From positions 1-12,883 of the forward strand of contig JAEWCI010000185.1 of the NCBI GenBank assembly GCA_023390705.1: a DNA stretch of 12,883 bases. The letters run 5' to 3'. Under the pieces are notes generated by a model that made no database searches, was not told the DNA's origin, and saw only the letters and a program-made list of their open reading frames with translations. Both the position numbers and the translations under genes were made by a program. The stretch comes from Pseudomonadota bacterium (GTDB taxonomy: Bacteria; Pseudomonadota; Alphaproteobacteria; Acetobacterales; Acetobacteraceae). Below are positions 5,548 to 12,883 of this stretch, in pieces (the first letter of the stretch is position 1; the number at the start of each line of letters is the position of its first letter).

Positions 5548-6545
5548 GTCACGTCGGCCAGCAGCATTCGCCGCGTGGCTTCGCCTGGGCGCTGGGCCTG
5601 ACCTTCGGCCTGATGCTGCTGATTGCCGGCGGGGTGGCGGATCGTGGCGGGTTCTTCCCACTGGTGGTGCTGGGCGTCACCGGGATGGCCATGGGCGCGC
5701 TTTATCTGATCATCCCCTATGGGCCGCAATTCGCGCTCGGCACCGCCAACGGGCTGGCGATGTATGCCTGCCTCTTTGTCGTGCTCGGCCGTGCCGGCTT
5801 CCCCGAGGCGACTGCCTGGTCCCGGCCGGCCGGCTTCATGCTGCCGGTGCTCAGCTTCGTCCTCGCCTGCTGGTGGCGGCGCCGGGCGCTGCGCGCCTGG
5901 GTGCAGGGCGAAAGGGCGGTGGACCTCGCGCATCTGCCGCGCTTCGCCCGCTGGCTGGTCGCCACGGGCGCGGTTGGGGTGCTCTCGCTTTCCCTGCCGG
6001 TCAACCGGCTGGACGAGATGGGCCAGGGCGCCGCGCTGCTTGTCGCCATGGCCGCCATCGCCCTCATTGCCGCGCTGTCGGTCAGCGACGTGGTGCGGCT
6101 GCTGGTGGATGTTGCGGCCATTTTCCGGGCGGTCACCAGGCGGCTGGGCTATCTGGCGGTGCCCATCGCCGCCTATTCGAGCCTGTGGGCGCTGCTGGCG
6201 GTGGTCTTCGGCTGCCTCTACCGCATCGCGGACGGGATTTCGCGCGGCCCGCTCTTCGCCGGCCCGGGCGGGCCCTTGCGGCTGGATTTCCCCGCTGCGC
6301 TGCATTTCAGCGTCGTCACTCTCTCCACCGTCGGTTACGGGGAGATCGTGCCGACGGATGACGGGGTGCGCGTGCTGGCCAGCATCGAAATGCTGTTCTC
6401 CCAATTGCTGCTGCTGTTCGGCTTCTTCGAGATCATGCGTGGCAGCCGTGCCGGCGCCCCGGCCGAGCCCCTGCCGCCGCAGGCACAGCCCCCGGGGGCG
6501 TTCCCGGGAGCGCCTCATGGACGCCACGGCCAGGCCAGGGAATAG
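5544..6545 (+). CDS. Ion channel-like membrane protein with potassium-type selectivity filter
   Basis: The 333-residue protein starts at GTG 5544, overlapping the RidA stop. About six hydrophobic segments come first (near residues 14-32, 37-58, 64-82, 97-110, 136-152 and 162-182). A C-terminal two-helix pore module follows: a helix near 203-226, the pore helix and filter T262-V263-G264-Y265-G266 (TLSTVGYGEIVPTD), and a last helix near 272-297. TVGYG is the classic K+ selectivity filter, so it probably conducts K+ across the inner membrane (ion channel family, PF07885-like). There is no S4-type arginine array or RCK/TrkA-N domain, so the gating signal is unknown. The tail (about 300-333) is Pro/Ala-rich and probably disordered. 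The N-terminal helices match no domain I recognise. Confidence 0.8.
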   Translation: MSHVGQQHSPRGFAWALGLTFGLMLLIAGGVADRGGFFPLVVLGVTGMAMGALYLIIPYGPQFALGTANGLAMYACLFVVLGRAGFPEATAWSRPAGFMLPVLSFVLACWWRRRALRAWVQGERAVDLAHLPRFARWLVATGAVGVLSLSLPVNRLDEMGQGAALLVAMAAIALIAALSVSDVVRLLVDVAAIFRAVTRRLGYLAVPIAAYSSLWALLAVVFGCLYRIADGISRGPLFAGPGGPLRLDFPAALHFSVVTLSTVGYGEIVPTDDGVRVLASIEMLFSQLLLLFGFFEIMRGSRAGAPAEPLPPQAQPPGAFPGAPHGRHGQARE

Positions 6546-6853
6546 GCATGGTTCGGCCGCAATCGTCCTGCCCAATCGGCGCAACGGAAGGATCGCCCCG
6601 CGATGGCAGGAGCATCGCCCCAGCCTCAGTGTCCCGGCACATGCCGCGGTCTGCCGGTGGCCGGCTGGCCTCTCGGCCGGGCCCAATCCCGCCGTGGCGC
6701 CCGGCGCCGGGAAACGCAAGGATGCGGGCGGAAGTGGGCAGTGGCGCGGCCATCGCACAGGCTTCATCGCCGCCATGCGGCTTGTGATGCAGCGCTGCCG
6801 CAGGTCCCGCGTGATGATGCCGGTTTCTCCCCGATACAGATGACGGATCAGGC
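6546..6853. other. Intergenic gap, nothing recognisable
   Basis: This 308-bp stretch lies between the channel-like gene and the epimerase gene. ORFs in it have Arg/Pro/Gly-rich translations with no domain and look like GC-driven noise. One of them (6603-6857) happens to end in an ATGA overlap with the epimerase start. No terminator with a T-run and no good promoter pair was found. The epimerase promoter is presumably here. Confidence 0.4.
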
Positions 6854-7855
6854 ATGACCCAGGAACTTCAACCCAGCGACTGGCGTCGCAAGCGCGTGCT
6901 GGTGACCGGCGGGGCCGGCTTCCTCGGCAGCGCATTGTGTCACGCCCTGGCCCGGCTCGGCGCCCGGGTCACGGCGATAGACGCCATGATGCCGGATGGC
7001 GGCGCCAGCCTGGCCAATCTGGAAGGCGCCAATTGCCTGCTGGTGCGCGGCGATATCCGCGACGTGGAATTGCATTCGCTCTGCCAGGATGTGGACGTGC
7101 TGTTCAACATGGCGGCGCAGACCAGCCATATGGGCGGCCAGAAGGACCCGGTGTCGGACATCGCCATCAACGCCGTGGCCCAGGTCCGGCTGATCGGCGT
7201 GATGCGGGAAGTGGCGCCGAAGGCGGTGGTGGTGCATGCCTCCACCCGGCAATTCTACGGCCGCCCGCTGCGCCTGCCGGTGGATGAGTTCCACCCGGTG
7301 CAGCCGCCGGATGCCAATGGTGTCTCCAAATTCGCGGGGGAGCAGTACTGGCTCCTGGAACAGCGTGTCCATGGCCGCCCCGTCGTCTCCCTGCGCCTGA
7401 CCAATTGCTACGGCCCGCGCCTGCGCATCCGCGACGCGCGGCAGACCTTCCTCGGCATCTGGATTCGCAGGGTGCTGGAAGGCGAGCCCTTCGAGGTCTG
7501 GGGCGGCGACCAGCTCCGCGACCTGGCCTATGTGGACGACGTGACTGCGGCCTTCATCCGTGCCGCGGAATATGCGGGGAGGCCGGATGTCGCCGGGCGG
7601 GCGTTCAACCTCGGCGGCTCCCCGCCCGCCTCGCTCAAGGAACTGGCGGAACGGCTGATTGCTGCCAATGATGGCCGTGGCAGCTATGTGACGAAGGAAT
7701 TCCCGGCGGACCGCGCGCCGATCGACATCGGCAGCTATCATGCCGATGACCGCGCCTTCCGCGAGGCCACCGGCTGGGCGCCGCGGATCGGGCTGGACGA
7801 GGGGCTACGCCTGTCGCTCGACTGGTACCGCGAACGCCTGGCCGACTACATCTGA
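6854..7855 (+). CDS. NAD-dependent epimerase/dehydratase (extended SDR), sugar-nucleotide type
   Basis: The 333-residue extended short-chain dehydrogenase carries the NAD-binding motif GGAGFLG (19-25), an acidic residue after strand 2 (D43, favouring NAD) and STRQFYGRP from S130. It also has RLTNCYGPR and QLRDLAYVDDV, all typical of UDP/dTDP-sugar epimerases and dehydratases. At the YxxxK position the sequence is NGVSK (N155-K159): the lysine is kept but the tyrosine is asparagine. I recall other family members with D-x-N-G-x-x-K here, so this is probably a subfamily trait and not damage, but it argues against simple GalE-type chemistry. ATG 6854 is preceded only by a weak AGG. The aminotransferase gene follows after 9 bp, so the pair probably makes an aminated nucleotide sugar. 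The exact sugar is not deducible. Confidence 0.88.
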   Translation: MTQELQPSDWRRKRVLVTGGAGFLGSALCHALARLGARVTAIDAMMPDGGASLANLEGANCLLVRGDIRDVELHSLCQDVDVLFNMAAQTSHMGGQKDPVSDIAINAVAQVRLIGVMREVAPKAVVVHASTRQFYGRPLRLPVDEFHPVQPPDANGVSKFAGEQYWLLEQRVHGRPVVSLRLTNCYGPRLRIRDARQTFLGIWIRRVLEGEPFEVWGGDQLRDLAYVDDVTAAFIRAAEYAGRPDVAGRAFNLGGSPPASLKELAERLIAANDGRGSYVTKEFPADRAPIDIGSYHADDRAFREATGWAPRIGLDEGLRLSLDWYRERLADYI

Positions 7856-7864
7856 GGTCCGTTG

Positions 7865-8995
7865 ATGAATACGCTTCCGCTTATCCCGCAGGCCAATCCC
7901 GGCGCCGGCTACCTGGCGCAGAAAGCCGAGATCGACGCCGCCGTGGCCCGCGCCCTGGCCAGCGGCTGGTACATCCTGGGCAAGGAGGGTGAAGCCTTCG
8001 AGCAGGAATACGCCGCCTGGCTCGGCACCGCGCGCGCGGTGGGCTGCGCCAACGGCACGGATGCGCTGGCGCTGATCCTGCGCGGCCTTGGCATCGGCGA
8101 GGGCTCGACCGTCGCCACCGTCTCCCACACTGCGGTCGCCACGGTGGCGGCGATCGAGATGGTGGGCGCGGTGCCGCTGCTGCTCGACATCGACCCCGAC
8201 ACCTACACCATGGATGCCGAGGAGCTGGTTTCCGTGCTGGAGGATCCGCCCCCCGGCCTGCCGCCGATCCGCGCCGTGATCGCCGTGCATCTCTACGGCC
8301 AGTCCTGCGACCTGGACCCCATGCTGCGGGCCTGCGCGGCGAATGGCGTGGCGCTGATCGAGGATTGCGCCCAGGCGCATGGCGCGACGCTGCATGGCCG
8401 CAAGCTCGGGACCTTCGGCACCGCCGCCGCTTTCAGCCTGTACCCCACCAAGAACCTCGGCGCCCTGGGCGATGGCGGGGTGCTGGCAACGGACGACTTC
8501 GAACTGGCCGACCGCATCGCCGCCATCCGGCAATATGGCTGGCGGGAGCGCTACATCTCCTCCATGGTCGGGGTGAACAGCCGGCTGGACGAGGTGCAGG
8601 CGGCGATCCTGCGGGTGAAGCTGACGGCGCTGGATGCCGGCAATGCCCGCCGCCGCGACATCGCCGCGGCCTATGACGCGGCGCTCGATGGCGGCCCCAT
8701 CGCGCCGCCGCTGCGGCGCGAGGATGCCGAGCACGTCTTCCACCAGTATGTCATGCGCGTGCCGCAGCGTGCCGAGGTGCAGCAATTGCTGAAGACCATG
8801 GGCGTGGGCACCGGCATCCACTACCCGGCGCCGGTGCATCTGCAATCCGCCTATCAGGGCAGGGTGCCGCTGGGCCCGGCCGGCTGCGCGGAAACCGAGA
8901 AGGCGGCGCGCGAGGTGCTTTCCCTGCCGATGTATCCGGAACTGACGGACCAGCAGGTCGCCCAGGTCTGCGAGGCGCTGCACAGCCTGCGCTGA
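7865..8995 (+). CDS. DegT/DnrJ/EryC1/StrS family PLP-dependent aminotransferase
   Basis: The 376-residue sugar aminotransferase is full length. It has a glycine-rich ANGTDAL phosphate-binding segment, EDCAQAHGA with D167 (pairs with the PLP ring nitrogen in this family) and Q170, and the PLP lysine K196 in SLYPTKNLGALGDGG. It also has GVNSRLDEVQAAILRVKL and a C-terminal GIHYPAPVHLQSAY. Family members transfer an amino group from glutamate to a keto-sugar nucleotide (C3 or C4), as in FdtB/QdtB-like or WbpE-like enzymes. ATG 7865 has GAGG 7 bp upstream; the TTG at 7862 is in frame but less likely. With the epimerase/dehydratase 9 bp upstream it forms a two-gene amino-sugar unit for surface polysaccharide or a glycosylated metabolite. 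No glycosyltransferase is in the window. Confidence 0.92.
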   Translation: MNTLPLIPQANPGAGYLAQKAEIDAAVARALASGWYILGKEGEAFEQEYAAWLGTARAVGCANGTDALALILRGLGIGEGSTVATVSHTAVATVAAIEMVGAVPLLLDIDPDTYTMDAEELVSVLEDPPPGLPPIRAVIAVHLYGQSCDLDPMLRACAANGVALIEDCAQAHGATLHGRKLGTFGTAAAFSLYPTKNLGALGDGGVLATDDFELADRIAAIRQYGWRERYISSMVGVNSRLDEVQAAILRVKLTALDAGNARRRDIAAAYDAALDGGPIAPPLRREDAEHVFHQYVMRVPQRAEVQQLLKTMGVGTGIHYPAPVHLQSAYQGRVPLGPAGCAETEKAAREVLSLPMYPELTDQQVAQVCEALHSLR

Positions 8996-9006
8996 CCCAT
9001 GGCGGC

Positions 9007-9030
9007 GGCGGGGGCCTTGCCTCCCCCGCC
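9007..9030 (+). terminator. GC-rich hairpin after the aminotransferase gene (possible terminator)
   Basis: GGCGGGGG (9007-9014) pairs with CCCCCGCC (9023-9030) around an 8-nt loop, 11 bp after the stop codon. There is no T-run, so factor-independent termination is doubtful. It may mark the end of the epimerase/aminotransferase transcript or only slow it. Confidence 0.3.
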
Positions 9031-9141
9031 GGGCGCGCCACACTGCGGCCATGGCAGGTCCCGCCGCGCGACGCCTCCGCTTCATCCGGGCACGCGGTCC
9101 GGCGGTTTCACCAGCTTGGCGCCCCGCGCCGGGAGGAAGGC

Positions 9142-9570
9142 ATGAGCCGCGATCTGGAAGACAAGGATGCGATCCGCGAATTGCTCGCGGAATACTGCTT
9201 CGCCCTCGACGAATGCCGGTTCGAGGCGATGGGCGCGCTGTTCACGGAAAACGCCGAATGGGGGCCGGAGCGCATCCCCCGGAAGGCCCGCGGCCCGCGC
9301 GAGATCGCGGAACTCGCCCGCAGCATCGTGCCGGTGAAGGGGGAGGGGCCAGTACGGCGGCACCTCACCACCAACATCGTCATCCGCCTGGGCGGCGATG
9401 AGGCGCGGGTGAAGTCCAATTTCCTGATGGTGCGGGAAAGCGAGTCGGGCCCGCTGCTCGCCATCGCCGGCACCTATGAGGACCATGTCGTCCGCACCCC
9501 CGCCGGCTGGCGCTTCCAGAGCCGCAGGATCAGCAACGACATCGCCGGCAGCCTGGGGCTGAAGCGATGA
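9142..9570 (+). CDS. SnoaL-like / NTF2-fold protein
   Basis: The 142-residue protein fits the SnoaL-like (nuclear transport factor 2) fold: an N-terminal helix with LLAEYCFALDECRFEAMGALFTENAEW, then RRHLTTNIVI (H74, N78) and strands ending in GWRFQSRRIS. Members are small cytoplasmic cone-shaped proteins, some acting as isomerases, cyclases or dehydratases and others only binding ligands. Nothing here fixes the substrate. ATG 9142 has a strong GGGAGGAAGG site just upstream. The stop overlaps the start of the Bug-type binding protein gene (ATGA at 9567-9570), so both are probably translated together. That suggests it may act on the compound the binding protein captures, which is inference. Confidence 0.85.
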   Translation: MSRDLEDKDAIRELLAEYCFALDECRFEAMGALFTENAEWGPERIPRKARGPREIAELARSIVPVKGEGPVRRHLTTNIVIRLGGDEARVKSNFLMVRESESGPLLAIAGTYEDHVVRTPAGWRFQSRRISNDIAGSLGLKR

Positions 9571-10541
9571 GGCGCCGCCTCCTGCTTGCCGCCGCGCTGG
9601 CGGCGCCCGGCCTGGGGATGCCCGGCCCGGCGCGTGCCCAGGGCTTTCCCTCCCGCCCGATCCGCCTGGTCTCGCCCTTCGCCGCCGGCAGTTCGGTGGA
9701 CCTGATGGCCCGCGCCATCGCCGGGCCGCTGGCGGAGATCCTCGGGCAGCCGGTGGTGGTGGAGAACCGGGGCGGCGCCGGCGGCAACCTGGGGGTGGAC
9801 GCCGCGGCCAAGGCACCGAAGGACGGCCATACGCTCGCCATCGGCACCAGCGGCCCGCTGGCCATCAACCCCGCCCTGCTGCCCGCCATGCCCTATGACG
9901 TGGCGCGCGACCTGGCCCCGGTTTCGCTGCTGGCGGTGGGGCCGAACCTGGTGGTGGTCAGCCCCGCCGTGCCGGCGGAGAGCGTGGCGGAACTGGTGGC
10001 GCTGGCCAAGGCGCGGCCGGGGGCGCTGAATTACGGTTCCTCCGGCGTCGGCAGCAGCAACCACCTGGCCGGCGCGCTTTTCGCCGCGGTGGCGGGGATC
10101 GAGATCACGCATGTGCCCTATCGCGGCAATGCGGAGATGATGAACGACCTGATCGCCGGGCAACTGCAGATGGTCTTCTCCGGCATCCCGCCGGTGCTGC
10201 CGCTGTGGCAGGACGGCAGGGTGAAGGTGCTGGCGGTCAGCGGCCCGGCGCGGCTGCCCGCCATGCCGCAGGTGCCGACGGTGGCCGAGGCCGGGCTGGC
10301 CGGCGCCGAGGCGGTGGTGTTCTACGGCGTGGTCACCGCCGCCGGCACCCCGGCGCCGGTGCTGCGGACGCTGAACCAAGCCATCACCCGCACCCTGGCG
10401 CGGGAGGATGTGCAGGCCACCTTCGCCCGGCTCGGCTCCGCGGCGCAGGGCTCCACGCCGCAGGCTTTCGGCCGGATGATCGCCGAGGATACGGCCAAGT
10501 GGCGCCGGGTGATCGAACGCTTCGGGATCAGGCCGGGGTAG
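9567..10541 (+). CDS. Bug-family (TctC-like) periplasmic substrate-binding protein
   Basis: The 324-residue tripartite-tricarboxylate-transporter-type receptor starts with a signal peptide (RRRLLLAAALAAPG..., cleavage after ARA at residue 24). The mature part opens with FPSRPIRLVSPFAAGSSVDLMAR, the standard Bug N-terminus. VVVENRGGAGGNLGVDAAAKAPKDGHTL, NYGSSGVGSSNHLAGALF, ITHVPYRGN and GIRPG at the end are all typical. Bug proteins bind carboxylates and other small metabolites in the periplasm. No TctA/TctB membrane subunits are nearby, which is usual because most are orphans. Translation is coupled to the SnoaL-like gene by ATGA. The gene converges on the PEP carboxylase gene with only 8 bp between the two stop codons. 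Confidence 0.92.
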   Translation: MRRRLLLAAALAAPGLGMPGPARAQGFPSRPIRLVSPFAAGSSVDLMARAIAGPLAEILGQPVVVENRGGAGGNLGVDAAAKAPKDGHTLAIGTSGPLAINPALLPAMPYDVARDLAPVSLLAVGPNLVVVSPAVPAESVAELVALAKARPGALNYGSSGVGSSNHLAGALFAAVAGIEITHVPYRGNAEMMNDLIAGQLQMVFSGIPPVLPLWQDGRVKVLAVSGPARLPAMPQVPTVAEAGLAGAEAVVFYGVVTAAGTPAPVLRTLNQAITRTLAREDVQATFARLGSAAQGSTPQAFGRMIAEDTAKWRRVIERFGIRPG

Positions 10542-10555
10542 GGCGCGCGCTACCC
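10536..10555. repeat. Hairpin containing both stop codons of the convergent genes
   Basis: GGGTAG (10536-10541) and CTACCC (10550-10555) are inverted around GGCGCGCG. Each arm carries the TAG stop of one of the two convergent genes. A competing arm pair is CTTCGGG (10520-10526) with CCCGAAG (10553-10559). There is no T-run, so it is at best a weak bidirectional termination or RNA-stability element. Confidence 0.4.
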
Positions 10556-12883
10556 GAAGGCCCCGACCTCGTGGCTGATGACCGCGCTGCATTCCCGCAC
10601 CAGCGCGAAATACCAGCGGATCGGCGCGAAGATCTCGGCATGTTCCCGGGCATAGCTCAGGCCCTCATGCGGTGGCGCCGGTTCGTGGAAGTCCAGCCCC
10701 GCCGCCGGGTCGGCCGCGGCGGGGAAGATCTCGGCCAGCAATTCCAGGGCCGGCGGCACATCCAGCCGCAGGATGCGGCGGACCAGCGACTCCCGCGTCG
10801 CGCCGGGGCGGGGGCTGAATTCCGGCACCGCCACGGCCAGCAGCCAGATGCGGTGGACCAGGGCCAGCCGCAGCGCATGGGTCAGCACCAGCCGGTCCGG
10901 CATTTCGGGCAGATGCGGCCAGGCGCTGTGCAGGGCCAGGTAATCGGCCTGGAGGCGGCGGAACATGCGGCGCACCTCGGCTTCCAGCCCCAGCCCCTCC
11001 ACGGCGCGGGCCACCTCCACCAGTTCCTCCCGCCTGCCCGGGCGGGTGGTGAAGCCGGCGCGGTCCAGCCAGGTGCCGGGGTCCAGCGTGTCCACCACCG
11101 CGCGCAGCACGCCCAGGTCGCTGCATGCCGCCGCCCGCGACACCATCGCCAGGGCGCGGGCGAAACGCGGCGAGCGGGCGCGGAGGTCGGAGAAGGCATC
11201 CGGGTTGGCGGCGGCGGCCGCGCCCAGCCCGTGCAGCGTGTTCGCCAGCCAGCCCAATTGCTGCAGGATGGCGTTGTTCGGGATGGCCCGCAGTTGCGAG
11301 GGATGCGTGATCCGCGCCGGCCCGCCCAGGCCATCGGTCTGCCGCACTGCGGGGCGGCTGCCGGTGCGGTCCAGCAGCCCCGGCCCGAAGGCGCCGAGCA
11401 GCGCGGCTTAGCCGGGGTCCTCGACCAGCGCCTGCATCTCGCGCCGGATGGTGGCGAAGAAATCGGCGCCGTAATCGGCTTCGGCGTAGATCGGGTCGTC
11501 GGGCGGGGGTGTCGGGGCGAAGGCATGGGCGGCGATGCCGGCCACCGTCGCGGCGGCCAGGGCGGGGGTGCCGAAGAGCAGATAGCCGTCGCCGCCCTGG
11601 AAGGCGGTTTCTTCGCGCAGCGGCAGGTGGGCCGCGGCCAGCGCCGCCCGCGCCTGGGGCGGCGAGAGATAGGCCAGCCGGTCCGCGAGGCTTTCGGGGT
11701 GGCCGCCACGGCCGATGCTTTCGCCATGGGTGTCGAACAGCACCAGCTCGATCCCCGGCAGGTCGTGCCGGCGCAGCAGTTCCACCAGCCGCAGCTTCAG
11801 CCGCTCCGCCAGGTAGGAGGCCGCCAATTGGCCGACATAGCGGCCGGAGTCGGAATAGCCGAATTGCAGGCACAGCCGCCCCTGCCTGTGCAGGCAGTCG
11901 CGGAAATGCGGGCTGCGCAGCGCTTCCTCCAGCACCCGCTCGCCGCGTTCCAGCGCCTCCGCCGTCTCGAACAGGGGTGAGATCTCGATGGCCTGGTCCA
12001 CACCGAGCCGGCGCGCCAGCCACAGCGCCGCCAGCAGGGTGTAGCCGCTCTCGGTCTCGGCAATCAGGAAGCGGATGGGGGCGCTGCCGTCCACATGCTT
12101 GTGGATCTGCGCCACGGCCATCATCAGCGTCACCGCGCTGGCCTGTTCCGCCAGCATGGCGCCGAAATCCACCGGCCGTGGCCGGACCTCTGCCAGCGCC
12201 GCATTGATGGCCGCCAGCAACCCACGCCGCTGGGACATGTCATCGGTCGCGATGCGCAGATCCAGGCGCTGCCGCACGGCATTGTGGATCTGCACCGCGT
12301 TCAGCCGCACATGGGTATGCGCGAGCGCCAGCCCATGCGCGGCGAGGCCGGCGCGGGCGACGGCCAGGGCCATGCGGGTTGCCTCGTTCGGGGCCGCGGC
12401 CAACGCGGCGGGGAAGAGCGCCAGCAGCGGTTCCGGCGTCACCAGCGCCGCCTCCCGGCGCTCCACCAGTGCGCCGGCGAATTTCTGCGTGGCCAGCGGC
12501 TCCGCCCCGGAAGGCGCGGCGGCAAGCTGCGCCGCCACCGCCGCAAGCGCCTGTGCGACCCGTGAGGCCAGCGCCATGGCGCATTCGCCCAGCGGCGCGA
12601 GCTGCGCCGCAAGCCGCTCCAACTGCAGCCGCTTCATGGTCAGGCGCAGCCGCAGCGTGTCCCACCAGCCGATATCGGTGCGGCCATCGGTGTCGTAGCC
12701 GACCCAGGAGGAAAGCAGCACCGGGCGCGGCTGCAACGACGCCCAGCGATCCCCCCAGACACCCTTCGCCGCCTGCAGCAGCGCCGCGGCCAGGTCGGCC
12801 AGCGCATCCCGTCCGCGCTGCATGGCGGCGACCGCCTGGGTGAACTCGTCCTGCAGGCTGGGCGGGTGCGGCCGGTGCGCCAG
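10550..12883 (-). pseudogene. ppc: Phosphoenolpyruvate carboxylase, interrupted by an in-frame TAA (5' end outside window)
   Basis: One continuous frame of 778 codons reads from the right edge to TAG at 10550, broken only by TAA at codon 492 (11408-11410). Recognisable PEP carboxylase blocks occur on both sides of it. Before it are SWVGYDTDGR, HNAVRQRLDLR, IRFLIAETESGYTLLAALW, EISPLFETAEALERG, LQFGYSDSGRYVGQLAASY and SIGRGGHPES. After it are LLDRTGSRPAVRQTDG and SQLRAIPNNAILQQLGWL. PEP carboxylase adds bicarbonate to PEP to give oxaloacetate, refilling the TCA cycle. The usual FHGRGG loop reads FDTHGE (11702-11737), and the C-terminus is EVGAFG, not the usual NTG, so this is a diverged subfamily even without the stop. 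The N-terminal TAHPT histidine motif, and roughly 150 residues, would lie beyond the window. Either it is a recent pseudogene, or the TAA is a sequence error or is read through. Confidence 0.75.
11408..11410 (-). other. In-frame TAA inside the PEP carboxylase frame
   Basis: The minus strand reads GAC CCC GGC TAA GCC GCG CTG, that is ...VEDPG-stop-AALLGAFGPGLLDRTGSRP, with no frame change. A single change from a Tyr codon (TAC or TAT) to TAA explains it. The first frame upstream is open at least to the right edge, and the frame downstream is open for 285 codons. A restart is possible at GTG 11347 or later, but it would give only a C-terminal fragment. Confidence 0.9.

Noticed and set aside
5008..5661. 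217-codon minus-strand frame opposite the RidA gene
   Set aside because: Antisense to a strongly supported RidA gene that has a good ribosome-binding site. I recognise nothing in its translation, including the C-terminal part that lies in the gap.
6498..6513. Palindrome around TCCCGGGA near the end of the channel gene as a terminator
   Set aside because: It lies inside the coding region, has no T-run, and short GC palindromes are expected by chance here.
6603..6857. 84-residue ORF ending in an ATGA overlap with the epimerase
   Set aside because: The Arg/Pro/Cys-rich translation has no domain or clear ribosome-binding site. The overlap looks accidental.
10205..11980. 591-codon plus-strand frame across the Bug-protein and PEP carboxylase genes
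   Set aside because: A Gln/Arg/Gly-rich shadow frame of genes with clear family motifs on the proper strands.

Overview
The window is GC-rich (about 70% by eye) with strongly GC-biased third codon positions. The protein families present (DUF445, OmpA-type porin, AztAB-like zinc transporter, Bug-type binding protein, a diverged PEP carboxylase) point to an alphaproteobacterium, most likely in Acetobacteraceae/Rhodospirillales (Roseomonas-like). That placement is inference from gene content and style, not from a marker gene.

Layout. (1) 1-460, minus: start of a DUF445 membrane protein that runs off the left edge. It is divergent from (2) an OmpA-family outer-membrane protein (762-1829) that ends in a clear intrinsic terminator. 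The spacer between them holds a large palindromic repeat. (3) An aldo/keto reductase (1935-2912). A 121-bp symmetrical inverted-repeat element that looks like a MITE follows directly after its stop codon. (4) A probable Zur-controlled zinc-uptake operon (3101-4834): a Zur-like palindrome touching the ATG of a tiny membrane ORF, then an ATPase (aztA-like) and a permease (aztB-like), all joined by start/stop overlaps. No substrate-binding protein is present. (5) An AT-rich, hairpin-bearing gap, then a RidA-family protein overlapping an ion-channel-like protein (5155-6545). (6) After a 308-bp gap with nothing recognisable, an NAD-dependent sugar-nucleotide epimerase/dehydratase and a DegT/DnrJ aminotransferase (6854-8995), a typical pair for making an amino sugar for surface glycans. 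(7) A SnoaL-like protein coupled to a Bug-type periplasmic binding protein (9142-10541). (8) Convergent to these, most of a PEP carboxylase gene on the minus strand (10550 to the right edge), interrupted by one in-frame TAA.

Points most worth a second look are the MITE-like element at the reductase stop codon, the operator/leaderless micro-ORF arrangement ahead of the zinc transporter, the in-frame stop in an otherwise intact PEP carboxylase reading frame, and the hairpin-rich AT island after the zinc operon. I saw no tRNA, rRNA, CRISPR array, complete insertion sequence with a transposase, or phage genes. I did not find a convincing new multi-gene system. Most of the window is ordinary chromosomal core and accessory content.
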